Notes: a model not told the origin generated them from the sequence alone. Positions 48,254-58,306 are shown, counted from the stretch's first letter. The stretch: DNA of 64,000 nt from Collinsella aerofaciens ATCC 25986 (GCF_010509075.1 NZ_CP048433.1:744001-808000), one strand, 5' to 3'. Numbers and translations: made by a program.

Positions 48254-49321
48254 CTACACTTCTCGCTTTCCCAGGGCGTTCGCTGCCATGCGTTTGCAGG
48301 CACCCAGGCGCCCAAACCTCAAGACGTCGTAATCGAACATGAGCTTTTTGCACAAACGAGCAGCAGGGGCCTTACCGATAAGTGCCGCGCGCACCATGGC
48401 GGCAACCGAAGGAGCACATTGTGCGAGCGCAGCATCGTTGTCCACGGCAGAACCGTTAAGCGCCGCGGCAACGGCAGCAAACACTTTGCCGCAGTCCGAA
48501 CCCAGCAACCTCAGCGCATCGTACAGCACCAGATCACACAGGAAGTACGCCAGGTCATCAGCATGCTGTGCGTCGAGACCGTCGCGCTGCCAGTCAGCCA
48601 GCATAGCGGAGTAAATCTTCACGTGCTCCAGCAGACGTGTCTCGTCGTCGTAGCGCATGGTGTCCATGAGCGAACCCTTGCGAGCCACGCGATAGTCGTA
48701 CAACTTGTTCGAGATAAGCGCGGTCTTGTGCGAACGACCGTACACGGCAAAGTCGAAGACCTGGTCCTCGCCATACTTAACGGTTTCGTCGAACACGATC
48801 CCGTTGCCCAGCAAGAAGTCGCGCTTGCAGGCGGTGCGCCATGCAAAGGGACGAGACGCTTCCTTAAACAGCAGGTCGGAGCTATAGCCCTCAAACGACA
48901 CATCGCGCGGGCTAAGCACATAGTTAAGCCACGGATACCCCGCCTCCAGCGGATACGGGTTCGCGCCAAAGGTCAACACGTCGCAGTCCTCGCGCTCAAA
49001 GGCATCGACGATCACGCGGCATGCATCGGGCGTAAAGCGGTCGTCGGAATCCAAGAACGCGACAATAGGCGCCGTGGACGCGGCGATGCCTGCATTGCGC
49101 GCGCTCGACAGGCCCCCGTTCTCTTTATCGACCAACGTAAAGCGCGCGTCCTTTTCGCAATAGGCAGCCGCAATATCGCGCGAACCGTCCGGCGAGCCAT
49201 CGTTGACCAGCACGCCTTCCCAATCGGGCATGTCCTGCGCAAGCAGGGAGTCCAGGCACCAGGTCAGGCACTCCTCCACCTTATAGATGGGAACGACAAC
49301 GGAAATCTTGGGGGTAGTCAT
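48254..49321 (-). CDS. GT2 glycosyltransferase (copy B of a duplicated pair)
   Basis: The protein of about 355 residues contains ISVVVPIYKVEECLTWCLDS, VLVNDGSPDGS, NGGLSSARNAG and FLDSDDRFTPDA. The start is the ATG at 49321, nine bases after GGAG. It is a paralogue of the gene at 50527-51567: both share the A-x-R-x(n)-YGEDQVF/LGEDVVF region and a late KLYDY/KFYHY motif. Substrate unknown. Confidence 0.85.
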   Translation of the reverse strand: MTTPKISVVVPIYKVEECLTWCLDSLLAQDMPDWEGVLVNDGSPDGSRDIAAAYCEKDARFTLVDKENGGLSSARNAGIAASTAPIVAFLDSDDRFTPDACRVIVDAFEREDCDVLTFGANPYPLEAGYPWLNYVLSPRDVSFEGYSSDLLFKEASRPFAWRTACKRDFLLGNGIVFDETVKYGEDQVFDFAVYGRSHKTALISNKLYDYRVARKGSLMDTMRYDDETRLLEHVKIYSAMLADWQRDGLDAQHADDLAYFLCDLVLYDALRLLGSDCGKVFAAVAAALNGSAVDNDAALAQCAPSVAAMVRAALIGKAPAARLCKKLMFDYDVLRFGRLGACKRMAANALGKREV

Positions 49322-49333
49322 AGCCAAGTGCTC

Positions 49334-50452
49334 CTACTGTGCGGCCGGCACGTCATCGGGATGCGGATTATCGCCGTAGGTGCGCTGATACGTCAGCACG
49401 CGCCAGACCAGCGGCAGGCCGCCAATCTTAAAGTAGTGCTTAAACGTATTGAGCTTGCCGGGCTTCTTAAAGTCAAAGCGCGAATCGATATAAGCACGGG
49501 GCGACTTGACCATCAGGCGCAAGTCGGTCTCGCCGCGCGGATCGAACAGCGACAGATCAAAGCGACCGGCATCCCAATCGGCCTTGAGCTCGGGCGAAGC
49601 CTTCTCCCAAAACTGCTCGCGCAGCTCATCGACCAGACGCTCGTCATTCCAGCGATACGTATCGACCTTCATGCGCATTAAAATGCCCTGGAGCTGAACC
49701 TTGAGCTCGGGACGTTCATCCAAAAAACGTTGCATCTCGGCATATTCGTCGCACACGCAAAACACCTTGTTGGGCGAATTAACAGAGCTCTTCTCATTGT
49801 CCTGGCGATAGCACAGGATGGGGTCCGCAATAAACGCGGCACGCTCGGCGCACGCCCAGACCTTAAAGTTAAAGCCTGCGTCCTGATACGAGGCGCCCGG
49901 CGTGGGAAGGAACCGAATCTGATTGTCGTTGAGGAACTCGCGCCGATAGATGGCAGACCAAATGGAAGGTTTGCGGTAGAAGATGCCAGGGCGATCGACG
50001 GGGCGATACGCGGCGCCCGTCATATGCTCATCGATAATCCCAAACAGCTCACGGCGCTCACTGGGCGCGGACCAATACAGGTAAAAGTCGCCCTTTACCA
50101 CATCGGCATGCTCAGCATCGGCCTTGGCAACCAGCTTTTGGAGCGAATCCTCAAACATAAAGTCGTCGGACTCAAGGATGCCCACGTACTCGCCGCGCGC
50201 CATCTCCAGGCCGCGGTTCATCGAGTCACCGTAGCCGCTGTTGGCCTTGTCGATCATCTTCACACGGGGGTCGCGCTCCATGTACTCGCGGATGATATCC
50301 GGCGAGCTATCGGTGGAACCGTCATTGATACAGATGATCTCGATGTCCTTAAGCGTCTGCGCCACGGCGGAATCGAGGCACTCGCACAGGTAGCGTTCGA
50401 CATTGCAAATGGGGACAAGCAGCGAAACTTTAGGGGTATCAGAGTTCTGCAA
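49334..50452 (-). CDS. GT2 glycosyltransferase (copy A of a duplicated pair)
   Basis: The 372-residue protein has VSLLVPICNVERYLCECLDS, IICINDGSTDSSPDIIREYM and GILESDDFMFEDS. It is closely related along its length to the gene at 51574-52677. The start is probably a TTG five bases after GGAGG. Only 12 bp separate it from copy B downstream. Confidence 0.85.
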   Translation of the reverse strand: MQNSDTPKVSLLVPICNVERYLCECLDSAVAQTLKDIEIICINDGSTDSSPDIIREYMERDPRVKMIDKANSGYGDSMNRGLEMARGEYVGILESDDFMFEDSLQKLVAKADAEHADVVKGDFYLYWSAPSERRELFGIIDEHMTGAAYRPVDRPGIFYRKPSIWSAIYRREFLNDNQIRFLPTPGASYQDAGFNFKVWACAERAAFIADPILCYRQDNEKSSVNSPNKVFCVCDEYAEMQRFLDERPELKVQLQGILMRMKVDTYRWNDERLVDELREQFWEKASPELKADWDAGRFDLSLFDPRGETDLRLMVKSPRAYIDSRFDFKKPGKLNTFKHYFKIGGLPLVWRVLTYQRTYGDNPHPDDVPAAQ

Positions 50453-50526
50453 GAGAACCTCCTGTTGAGTAGCGTGTAACAGGGTTATTTTAACAGCCGA
50501 GTTGCGGCGAGCGGCAGCGCTTGGAA

Positions 50527-51567
50527 TTAGATAAAGCGCTCCAGGCAGGCTTTGAGACCGCGAGTCGAAAGATAGAACAGCGTGGCGTCTGCCATCGAAA
50601 CGCCCGAGGTCGCCGCAACGAGCTTGTGGGCAACACGGCGAACGGCGCCCTTAGCAGGCATATCTGCCCAGTCCGTTCCCAAAAACGTCGCGAGGTCCAT
50701 GTTGACGCGAGCCGCCACGCGATGGAAGTCATCGGCATCCAAGCGCGCCAGGTCGAACACAGTTAGGTCCAAAAACCAAGTTATCAGCTCGCCGGGGCAC
50801 AGGTCTAAAAGACCGTAGGCCGCCCAGTCCTCCAAGACCTCCTCGAGCATCCTCATGTGGGCGTCAAGCTTTTTGGCGCGAGCCTCGGCACTGTTGAACT
50901 CGTGCGTCGCCGATTCACTCTCCATCACGTAGTGGTAGAACTTGTCCGGCATGACGACGGTCTTGCGGGCAAGCGCATAAGCCGCAAATTGGAAGACGAC
51001 GTCCTCGCCCAAAGCCAAACCGGGGGCGAAGCGAATGCCTTCGCGATTGAGCAGCTCGCGCGAAAAAGCCGCACGGCAGGCATAGGGCTGCGCATTCGAA
51101 TGGAACAGTAGTTGGGGATCACGGGCGCCGAAGGTACCAGCTTTGGGGCTCATGAGTTGCTGGACGCGTTTGGGGGCAGCATCGGCAGGTTCACAGACGC
51201 CGCCAAAAACGGCGGCCTCGGCATCCGCAGACTCCATGACATGCAACACGCGCTCGACCGTCTGGGCATCGATGTAATCGTCGGCGTCCACAAAAAAGAC
51301 GGTCTCGCCCTCGGCGGCATCGATGCCGGCGTTTCGAGCGCACGAGACACCCTCGTTTTTCTGGTCAATCACCAGCACACGTCCGTCGGTCTGTGCCATT
51401 TGATGCAAGACGCTCAGGGAATCATCAGTCGATCCGTCATTGACACAAACGACCTGAATCGAGCGCTCGGACTGTGCCAACAGCGAGTCGAGGCATCGCT
51501 GAATCGAGCGTGCCGAGTTGTATACGGGAACGACGATGGTCGCTTTGGGGGTCGAAGCCTCTCCCAT
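50527..51567 (-). CDS. GT2 glycosyltransferase (copy B' of a duplicated pair)
   Basis: The 346-residue protein has ATIVVPVYNSARSIQRCLDS, VCVNDGSTDDSLSV, NEGVSCARNAGID and FVDADDYIDAQTV. The ATG follows GGGGTAGG. It lies six bases behind copy A' (51574), mirroring the spacing of copies A and B. Confidence 0.85.
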   Translation of the reverse strand: MGEASTPKATIVVPVYNSARSIQRCLDSLLAQSERSIQVVCVNDGSTDDSLSVLHQMAQTDGRVLVIDQKNEGVSCARNAGIDAAEGETVFFVDADDYIDAQTVERVLHVMESADAEAAVFGGVCEPADAAPKRVQQLMSPKAGTFGARDPQLLFHSNAQPYACRAAFSRELLNREGIRFAPGLALGEDVVFQFAAYALARKTVVMPDKFYHYVMESESATHEFNSAEARAKKLDAHMRMLEEVLEDWAAYGLLDLCPGELITWFLDLTVFDLARLDADDFHRVAARVNMDLATFLGTDWADMPAKGAVRRVAHKLVAATSGVSMADATLFYLSTRGLKACLERFI

Positions 51568-51573
51568 GTCGAC

Positions 51574-52677
51574 CTACCCCCTCAGCGATTCGATGAGGAA
51601 GGCGGCGACCACGCCTGGGCCTCCAACCGAGGCGTAGTATTTGGCGCGTCCCAGGGCGCCGTCCGTCGCAAAGTGCGGGTGCTCGTCCACCCAAGCTTCA
51701 GGGTCTTTGAGGATCGCAGCAAGATTCGCGCGCTTCCACGGCTTAAGGTCGTCCAGCGAAAAGTCTCCTGCGTCCAAGGAGGCCTGGAACTCCTTGGTCA
51801 TCTGGACCAGGAACTCTTTATAGAACTTAGGCGCCAGGCGCACGTAGTTCCACATGTACGAATCGTACTTAATAAGTTGATTGAACTTGAGCATGCGCGC
51901 GACGTCATCACTTGCGTGATTGCGAGCGTAATCCTCTCGGATCCAGCGCTCGATCTCGGCATATTCGGCATTGACGCAAAAGACCTTGGCCGAAGAATTG
52001 ACCGAGGAGTTCTCGTTGTCCTGGCGATACGAAAGTACGGCATCGTGCAGGTAAACGGCCTTGTCGGCGCACGCGATCACCTTAAAGGCAAACGACGTGT
52101 CCTGGAAAGAGGCACCCGGGGTCGGCAAGAACTTGATGCCGTTGCGCTCAAGAAAATCGCGACGGTAGACGGCCGACCAAATCGAGGGCTTTTGCTTAAA
52201 GAACTGTGTCGTGTCGCTTGGGTGCACCGGTTTGCCGCAGTCTTTGGGCTTAAACATCTCGTGCAGCGAGCGGCGCTCCTCGGGCTTGGACCAGTAGAAG
52301 TCAAAGTTCGCCTTCGCAAAGTCGGCATTGCAGCCCTCGGCCGCCGACACAAGCTTCTCCAGCGCGTCGGGCGCCATAAAGTCATCGGACTCCAAGATAC
52401 CCACGTACTCGCCGCGTGCCATCTCCAGGCCGCGGTTCATCGAGTCGCCGTAGCCGCTGTTGGCCTTGTCGATCATCTTGACGCGCCCATCGCGCTCCAT
52501 ATACTCGCGGATAATCGCCGGCGAGCTGTCGGTCGACCCGTCGTTAATGCAGATGATCTCGATGTCCTTGAGCGTCTGAGTCACGGCGGAATCGAGGCAC
52601 TCGCGCAGGTAGCGCTCAACATTGTAAATGGGAATAAGCAGCGACAGAACAGGGCTGCCAGAGGCGTTAGTAGACAA
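51574..52677 (-). CDS. GT2 glycosyltransferase (copy A' of a duplicated pair)
   Basis: The 367-residue protein has LSLLIPIYNVERYLRECLDS, IICINDGSTDSSPAIIREYM and GILESDDFMAPDA. It shares long stretches with the gene at 49334, including DKANSGYGDSMNRGLEMARG. The start is a TTG five bases after AAGGAG. It is the first gene of the leftward operon; a divergent glycosyltransferase begins 256 bp away. Confidence 0.85.
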   Translation of the reverse strand: MSTNASGSPVLSLLIPIYNVERYLRECLDSAVTQTLKDIEIICINDGSTDSSPAIIREYMERDGRVKMIDKANSGYGDSMNRGLEMARGEYVGILESDDFMAPDALEKLVSAAEGCNADFAKANFDFYWSKPEERRSLHEMFKPKDCGKPVHPSDTTQFFKQKPSIWSAVYRRDFLERNGIKFLPTPGASFQDTSFAFKVIACADKAVYLHDAVLSYRQDNENSSVNSSAKVFCVNAEYAEIERWIREDYARNHASDDVARMLKFNQLIKYDSYMWNYVRLAPKFYKEFLVQMTKEFQASLDAGDFSLDDLKPWKRANLAAILKDPEAWVDEHPHFATDGALGRAKYYASVGGPGVVAAFLIESLRG

Positions 52678-52933
52678 ATGTGCTCCTTAGGAAATACCTG
52701 TCGTTTCATGGTATCAAAGGGCCAGCGCGCCGGCGGGCGTTTATATAATCTATGGAGCCTCTTGCGGGCAAAGCAGCCCCACGTCATGCGGCGGGCCCAT
52801 GGCAGGTTCCTGCGTTTTATTCAAAGCTTGCCGCCAAGGTGCGCCGAGCCTTTACAATAGGACAGTCCCAAGGACGTATTCGATAGCTTCCGCGCAGCAC
52901 TCGCCCGCCGCGCGTGAAAGGATATATTGCCCC

Positions 52934-53953
52934 ATGCCTTCAACCCTCCCCGCTCCCATCGATAAGCTCGCCATCGTCGTCGTTACGTACAAGCGCCAGG
53001 AACTCCTGGCCAACTTGTTCGACTCCATGACCGAGCTCACGGCAACGCCCTGGCGCATCGTGATTGTCGATAACGAGAATTCGCGCGAGACCGAGGCCAT
53101 GTGCACCGCATTCAACGAGCGCTTGGCCAACCTGTGGGGCATCGACACCGAGCAGCCCGACGCGCAGGGCGGCACCGACCGCGTCATCTACGCACCGCAG
53201 CTCGAAAACGGCGGCGGTGCGGGCGGCTTCTCCGCCGGCACTAAATGCGCCTACGACCTGGGCGCCCAGTGGTTCTGGGTGATGGACGACGACGTGCTCG
53301 TCATCCCCGAAGGCATCGAGCGCTTGGCCAAGTGGACCGACCGCTACGATGTCATCCAGGGTTCGCGCCTGGACTTCGACGGCGGCGCGTTCTTTTGGCA
53401 GTACCAACTGATCCTTTCGCTCGGCATTCCAAACCCTGTCGCCAAGTGGGATCTGGGTCCCGAGGGCTACCGCACCATGAACCAGCTGTGCTTTGAGGGC
53501 GGCATGTTCTCGCGCCGCGTGGTCGACAAGATTGGCCTGCCCGACGCGCGCTTCTTTATCTACGGCGACGATGCCTGCTATGGCTACGTGGCCAGCCAGC
53601 ACTTCCCCGCCGCCGTTGTTGCCGACGTGGTTCTCAAGCGCGCCCGCGCTGTCTCTAACTGGGATATCGCCGGCAAGCGCCAGCTCAACTCTACGAGCGA
53701 CACCAACCGTTACTACATCATGCGCAACCGCGGCTATCTGGCCCGCTACATGCAGATTTACGGCGACTATCACCCCATGCTGTTCCGTCTGGGCAACGTC
53801 GCGACCTTCTGCAAGGAGTTCATTCGCCTGGCCGCGGTCGACAAGTGCTTTAAGACCGGTATTCCGGCGCTGCGCCGTGGCATGAAGGACGCCCGCAAGA
53901 TCATCAAGGACCCCAACTGGAAGCCCATGCCGCCCATGAAGGACACCGAGTAA
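52934..53953 (+). CDS. GT2 glycosyltransferase, galactofuranosyl/rhamnosyltransferase-like
   Basis: The protein of about 339 residues begins KLAIVVVTYKRQELLANLFD. It has APQLENGGGAGGFSAG, then FWVMDDDVLVIPEG with the DDD metal site, and YGDDACYGYVA late. The N-GG-x-GG-F pattern with a DDD motif resembles GlfT-type galactofuranosyltransferases and some rhamnosyltransferases. The ATG at 52934 follows AAAGGAT. It is divergent from the GT2 operon, and the gap between (52678-52933) probably holds both promoters. Confidence 0.8.
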   Translation: MPSTLPAPIDKLAIVVVTYKRQELLANLFDSMTELTATPWRIVIVDNENSRETEAMCTAFNERLANLWGIDTEQPDAQGGTDRVIYAPQLENGGGAGGFSAGTKCAYDLGAQWFWVMDDDVLVIPEGIERLAKWTDRYDVIQGSRLDFDGGAFFWQYQLILSLGIPNPVAKWDLGPEGYRTMNQLCFEGGMFSRRVVDKIGLPDARFFIYGDDACYGYVASQHFPAAVVADVVLKRARAVSNWDIAGKRQLNSTSDTNRYYIMRNRGYLARYMQIYGDYHPMLFRLGNVATFCKEFIRLAAVDKCFKTGIPALRRGMKDARKIIKDPNWKPMPPMKDTE

Positions 53954-53977
53954 CGGAAGCCGGAAACACCTCGGCGC

Positions 53978-55774
53978 TTAAAGCCGCTGGCACACCGTAG
54001 CCACATGCTGCCCATCAAAACCGAACCCCCAGCGCATGCGACCCACGCCGGGGCGCGGTACACGGATTTCGTCGATGCCGTCGCGCTCTATGTCGAGTAG
54101 CGCCTGCACGGCCAGCAATTCCAGGCCCAGCGCATCCACATCGGGGTCATACATCAAGTTAATCGTTATCAGCGGGCGCTCACCCAGCATGCCAATCGTA
54201 TCTGCCACGTCCAACACGGCGCCCGTAGGAAAAACCTGGATGTCCCAGCGATCCGCGCCACACTTTCGCCTCGAGGCAGGATTGGCATAGCCCGGCAATC
54301 CAAAGCAGAGTCCTTGCAAGAGTAGGTGATATGGCAGCGGTGTATCTGGGTCGGTCGCACCGATTCCCGCATCTCCCAAGATGCGGCTTAGCGCCCGCCT
54401 CACGGTGTCCTCGTTCCCATGGCACAGCCCGTCGCGGAACGCATCGACGTCTCGAATGTCTTCTGCAGCGCACTCAAACCACTCAACAATCACTAGACGC
54501 AAGGCCTGACGAAGCTCGTTATTGGGCAATCGCAAAGAACGGAGTCGATCGCCATGCTCTGGCTCCTCAGTCATATCCGTCGTGAGAAAACCTGACAGAT
54601 ACAGCGCCGTCCACAGACCATCATCAGGCGAGACATCTGGCTCTGCAGTGCCCAAACAAAGCGGGACCTCAGCGCACCCATGGGCCTCGAGCAAATCAAA
54701 CAAGACCGAAAGGCGGTCGAGATTCCACCCGACAACTACCCTACTCAGGCAATCGGCATATCCATACAGATCGGCACGCACAGGCGCCGTGCAGCCTCGG
54801 TCCAAAAACCCAATCACACGCTCTGGACTCGAGCAATAGGCCCTGCCAAACCGATACCCCTCGAGCCATTCACGCGCATCATCCAGGTATTCCTCGCGCC
54901 CAGCATGATTCAAAAGAGCCTGGACCTCGGCATCCGAAAAGCCGAACCAACGGTCACACCAGGTCGAAAGCGGCGTCGTCAGACAATACGAGCAGCCATG
55001 CAAAGAAAGCGCCGCTTCGGCAGGGCCGGGACGCTCCCCCATCAAACACGTCAGCCGCAACGAATCGCGCGCAGTGGCAATGGCGTCGAACAGCACGCGA
55101 TCGAATAGCCCTGCCGGATCGGCGTCGGAAGCGTCCCTCGCGCTCGCACGGCGAGACCACGCCACATCGTACCCATCAACGAGCAATACAACCTGCTCAT
55201 CGCAGGCCATCTCCAGCAGCTCAATGAGCACACCGAGCACCGAGTCAACCTCGTCTGTGCTCGCCACGCCACGCGCGACGCGTTCGATGTGACGCACCTT
55301 ATCTCGAGCTAAATCCGGAGCCTCCAAGAGCGCCAACCAGCGAGCGCACTCGCCCGAAAGGGCGTCGCGCACGACGCTGGCAACAGCGGGGCCACGCCTC
55401 GCAGCGCCAGAAAAGTCCAGCGATATCACCGGATAGCAAGCATGCTCATCCCGATAGCGCCCGCCGTCCGCATCCCAAATCTGAGCATCGGCAAACAAAC
55501 GCTGACCAGAGCGACCGACCGCTGGACGCTCCAGAAAAGCCCCGAGCATCGACAAGTTCATGCTCTTGCCAAAACCCTCGGGTCGACAGCACACCACAAC
55601 GGACGCGTCGCAGTCCAACACATCGGCAATAAACATGGTCTTGTCAACCAGCATGCAGCAACCAAGAGCCTCCGCATAGTCGTGCACGCCAATGGGCAAA
55701 GCCGCATCGTCGGCACAGCCGATCAAACGCACGCCAAAGCCGTCAGCACAACCATTATTTGCCTGTTCAGACAC
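53978..55774 (-). CDS. AAA-ATPase-like protein with possible PD-(D/E)XK tail
   Basis: The protein of about 598 residues has CRPEGFGKSMNLSMLGAFLE, a variant of the AAA-ATPase_like (PF09820) Walker A, and VVLLVDGYDVAW as Walker B. The usual family ends in a PD-(D/E)XK nuclease-like region. Here the tail (GERPLITINLMYDPDVDALG) could be that region, but the catalytic residues are not obvious. The start is probably the GTG at 55774 after AGGGGGAA. Function unknown; the family is abundant in gut bacteria. Confidence 0.75.
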   Translation of the reverse strand: MSEQANNGCADGFGVRLIGCADDAALPIGVHDYAEALGCCMLVDKTMFIADVLDCDASVVVCCRPEGFGKSMNLSMLGAFLERPAVGRSGQRLFADAQIWDADGGRYRDEHACYPVISLDFSGAARRGPAVASVVRDALSGECARWLALLEAPDLARDKVRHIERVARGVASTDEVDSVLGVLIELLEMACDEQVVLLVDGYDVAWSRRASARDASDADPAGLFDRVLFDAIATARDSLRLTCLMGERPGPAEAALSLHGCSYCLTTPLSTWCDRWFGFSDAEVQALLNHAGREEYLDDAREWLEGYRFGRAYCSSPERVIGFLDRGCTAPVRADLYGYADCLSRVVVGWNLDRLSVLFDLLEAHGCAEVPLCLGTAEPDVSPDDGLWTALYLSGFLTTDMTEEPEHGDRLRSLRLPNNELRQALRLVIVEWFECAAEDIRDVDAFRDGLCHGNEDTVRRALSRILGDAGIGATDPDTPLPYHLLLQGLCFGLPGYANPASRRKCGADRWDIQVFPTGAVLDVADTIGMLGERPLITINLMYDPDVDALGLELLAVQALLDIERDGIDEIRVPRPGVGRMRWGFGFDGQHVATVCQRL

Positions 55775-55913
55775 CAAAACGTTCCCCCTAAATCGCAACA
55801 CGATGCCAATTGTAATGACCGCCTCGCGCGTACCGATGTCGCCGCGCAAACATATCGGGCAACGGTAGCAACAAGAGGTATGAGGGGGCACAACTAATCG
55901 TTGCACAACAAAA

Positions 55914-55950
55914 CGGGGCCCGATACATTCGCACCGGACCCCGTCCCGAC
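55914..55950 (-). terminator. Rho-independent terminator after the LPXTG-like protein gene
   Basis: CGGGGCCCG at 55914-55922 pairs with 55934-55943, and the minus strand continues TTTTGTTG. It lies about 30 bp past the stop codon at 55977. Confidence 0.8.
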
Positions 55951-55976
55951 TCTTTAGTTATCTGGCAACCGAGAGG

Positions 55977-57758
55977 CTACTCCTCCGAGCCGTCCTCCCC
56001 AGAAGCCTTCTTCTGCTGATCGAGCTTATGCTTACCACTTACGATAGACGTAGCGCCCAGCGTGGCCAAGCTTGCACTGGCAAGGCTCGCCATAACGATA
56101 AGGTCGCCCGTCTTGGGCATGTTACCGCCAGATGACTTGGTCGTTGTAGTCGTCGTGGTTGTAGTGGTCACCGTCTTGGAGTCATTTTGCTCTTGGACTT
56201 GGTTGTCAGCACCGCTCTTGTCGTCGTCTTCGGGCTGTTTCTTTTCGCCCTCGGTCTTGCTCTCGTCCTTCTTCTGACCGGACTTGTCGCCCTTCTCATC
56301 AGAGCTAGGACCCTTATCGGATTCAGCCTTCTCGGAAGCCTTGTCCTTGGAGTCGCCCTTTGCGGCTTCGGTCTTTTCCGTGGAAACCTGATCAGAGTTG
56401 TCCTTGTTCTGGGCCGAGCCGTTATTGACGCCAGCCATCAGCGAAGAACCCAGCGTAGAACCAAGCTGCTCGGAGAAAGAAGGCTTCTTGTCCGGCGAAG
56501 CAACGGGAGCGTCCGGCGCCTTATTCGAGTCGTCCTTGGAAGCATCGGAATCAGGGGTCGTGTCAGAGCCCGAGCCGTTGTTAGAGCCGGTGTCAACGGA
56601 CGAATCGCTCGAGCCGGTAGATGAGTTAGAGGTGCCAGCGTCGGTCGAACCAGAAGCGTCGCTGTCCGTATTGCCGGCAGAGCTTGAAGGCGAATCGCTC
56701 GCAGCAGAGCCGTTCGAATCGGAGCCGTTCGAGGTAGAGCCGTCGTTGGTAGTGCCACCAGCAGAGCCATTACCGTCAGCATCGGTCGAGGGCGCATCCA
56801 TCCTGTCATCGTTGGCATCGTCACTCGAGCCGTCATTCGAATCAGGTGTCGGCGAGGGCGCCGGCGCAGGCTCGGGCTGCACGGGCGTCGCAGCGGCAGC
56901 GGCCTCGTCCTCGGCGATATAAACCAAGCAGTCCTTCAGCTCGTTGCGGTAGCGGTTCTTCCAGCCCTCATGATACTGGGGCTGACTTGAAAACTTGGTG
57001 GCGACATTGTTGACCACGCTATTGGAGAGCGCCGTCGCAAACTCGCGGTCGGACATATCGTTGGAAAGATTCGCCCAGCGGAAGAAGTCTCTGCAGCCAC
57101 CGGTACCGCACATGTTGGTGATGCTCCACACCATACCCTTGACGCAATCGGCGCGGCCGGAGATGTCAATGCCAAGAGCGCTCTTAAGCCACGCCTCGGT
57201 CACCGCATAGTACGAGTTGTACGCATAGGCATCTTGAAGTGCTGAGAACTCAACAGGATCGGTGTTATAAGCACCTTGGAAGGCATCCTGCGCGATATGG
57301 CCCAGCTCGGTGAGCTGGCCGTTCTCGTACATGGCATTGCTCGTGTTGGAAATCTCGCTGCCGCGATCAATCGCATCCTTGAGCATGCAGTATTTTTCGG
57401 GGTTGTAGTTGTAGGCCTGCTTCATAAACGGGATGAGCGACCAGCGGCGGTCGAACTGGTAATAGCCCAGCGCGTTATAGCCGTCGCCATACGAAAAGCC
57501 TTGGTTGTAGTTGCCATGGCTCTCGTACTTGGTAAAGTACTTCATCTCGGGAGTCACGTTGACAAACGAAACGCCCTGGACCGACCTCAGCACGCCCGAG
57601 AAGGACTGCTGGGTGTAGAGGCCTTTGTCGATATCGGTGGCATCCGAGGCAACGCCCGGCGTGGGTTCCTCGGCAGCGGCGGGCGCGGGCGCGGTAACGG
57701 CGCTAAACGAAAGCGCCAGCGTCAGGCCCGCAACAATCGCGGAATGCTTGGGCTGCAT
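55977..57758 (-). CDS. Secreted LPXTG-like surface protein
   Basis: The 593-residue protein has a signal peptide (MQPKHSAIVAGLTLALSFSA) and a folded N-terminal domain (about 45-290). That domain includes KYESHGNYNQGFSYGDGYNA and LGYYQFDRRW, which may be lysozyme-like. A long Ser/Asp/Gly/Lys-rich low-complexity region (about 295-535) follows. It ends with the sortase-type signal MPKTGD, a hydrophobic stretch and a charged tail. It should be anchored to the wall by a sortase. The stalk is built from repeats of S-D-S/S-N-G type. Role unknown. Confidence 0.8.
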   Translation of the reverse strand: MQPKHSAIVAGLTLALSFSAVTAPAPAAAEEPTPGVASDATDIDKGLYTQQSFSGVLRSVQGVSFVNVTPEMKYFTKYESHGNYNQGFSYGDGYNALGYYQFDRRWSLIPFMKQAYNYNPEKYCMLKDAIDRGSEISNTSNAMYENGQLTELGHIAQDAFQGAYNTDPVEFSALQDAYAYNSYYAVTEAWLKSALGIDISGRADCVKGMVWSITNMCGTGGCRDFFRWANLSNDMSDREFATALSNSVVNNVATKFSSQPQYHEGWKNRYRNELKDCLVYIAEDEAAAAATPVQPEPAPAPSPTPDSNDGSSDDANDDRMDAPSTDADGNGSAGGTTNDGSTSNGSDSNGSAASDSPSSSAGNTDSDASGSTDAGTSNSSTGSSDSSVDTGSNNGSGSDTTPDSDASKDDSNKAPDAPVASPDKKPSFSEQLGSTLGSSLMAGVNNGSAQNKDNSDQVSTEKTEAAKGDSKDKASEKAESDKGPSSDEKGDKSGQKKDESKTEGEKKQPEDDDKSGADNQVQEQNDSKTVTTTTTTTTTTKSSGGNMPKTGDLIVMASLASASLATLGATSIVSGKHKLDQQKKASGEDGSEE

Positions 57759-57886
57759 AAGATCCTCCCTGCATTGGTATAGTTAAAGTGCAGTTTGCAA
57801 AGATAGAAATAAGTATTGCAGCTCGCCCGTTGTTGCACAACAACCCCTCGGTAAACGGCAACAACCCTCCGCGAAATCTTAAGGAA

Positions 57887-58306
57887 TTAAACAAACTGGT
57901 CGTCGGGCGCCATCAGAAGCTCGCCGTATCGCTCCATCAGCCCGTCCCTCAACTGACAGAAAGCGGGGATATAGACGTTCAAGATGCGCTGAATCAAATC
58001 TTGAGCGAGCTTGTTGTCGTAGATATGGACGTTCGTATTGCGGTCTCTGAGCATGTCTAGCCAGGCCGCCTCATCAATAAAGTCGTAGAATCGGTACGAC
58101 TCCTTCACGATGGCACGAGGAGACCCCGACGCGGCAAGCGTGGCGCCCTCATACTCGAGCAGACGCTTAAGGAGCTTCCAGCTCAGTTCAAATTGAAGAT
58201 TGAACTTATTAATCAATCCACTCTGAACAAAATCATTGTTGAGATCCTGATTGGGCGCATCCTCAAGATTCGCCAAGGCGCTAACAAAGTTCTCATATTT
58301 TTTCAT
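57887..58306 (-). CDS. HEPN-family protein (HepT-like toxin)
   Basis: The 139-residue protein carries RNTNVHIY near residues 94-101, the R-x4-H-x-Y motif of HepT ribonucleases. It was formerly called a nucleotidyltransferase substrate-binding protein (HI0074 type). In MntA/HepT pairs the nucleotidyltransferase adds AMP to the Tyr and silences the nuclease. It overlaps the MNT gene by 14 bp and is translated from within it. Confidence 0.88.
   Translation of the reverse strand: MKKYENFVSALANLEDAPNQDLNNDFVQSGLINKFNLQFELSWKLLKRLLEYEGATLAASGSPRAIVKESYRFYDFIDEAAWLDMLRDRNTNVHIYDNKLAQDLIQRILNVYIPAFCQLRDGLMERYGELLMAPDDQFV

Noticed and set aside
47450-49681. Very long plus-strand open frame opposite the GT2 genes
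   Set aside because: It is the antisense of three clear GT2 genes, has no family motif and no ribosome site; long antisense frames are expected in GC-rich DNA.
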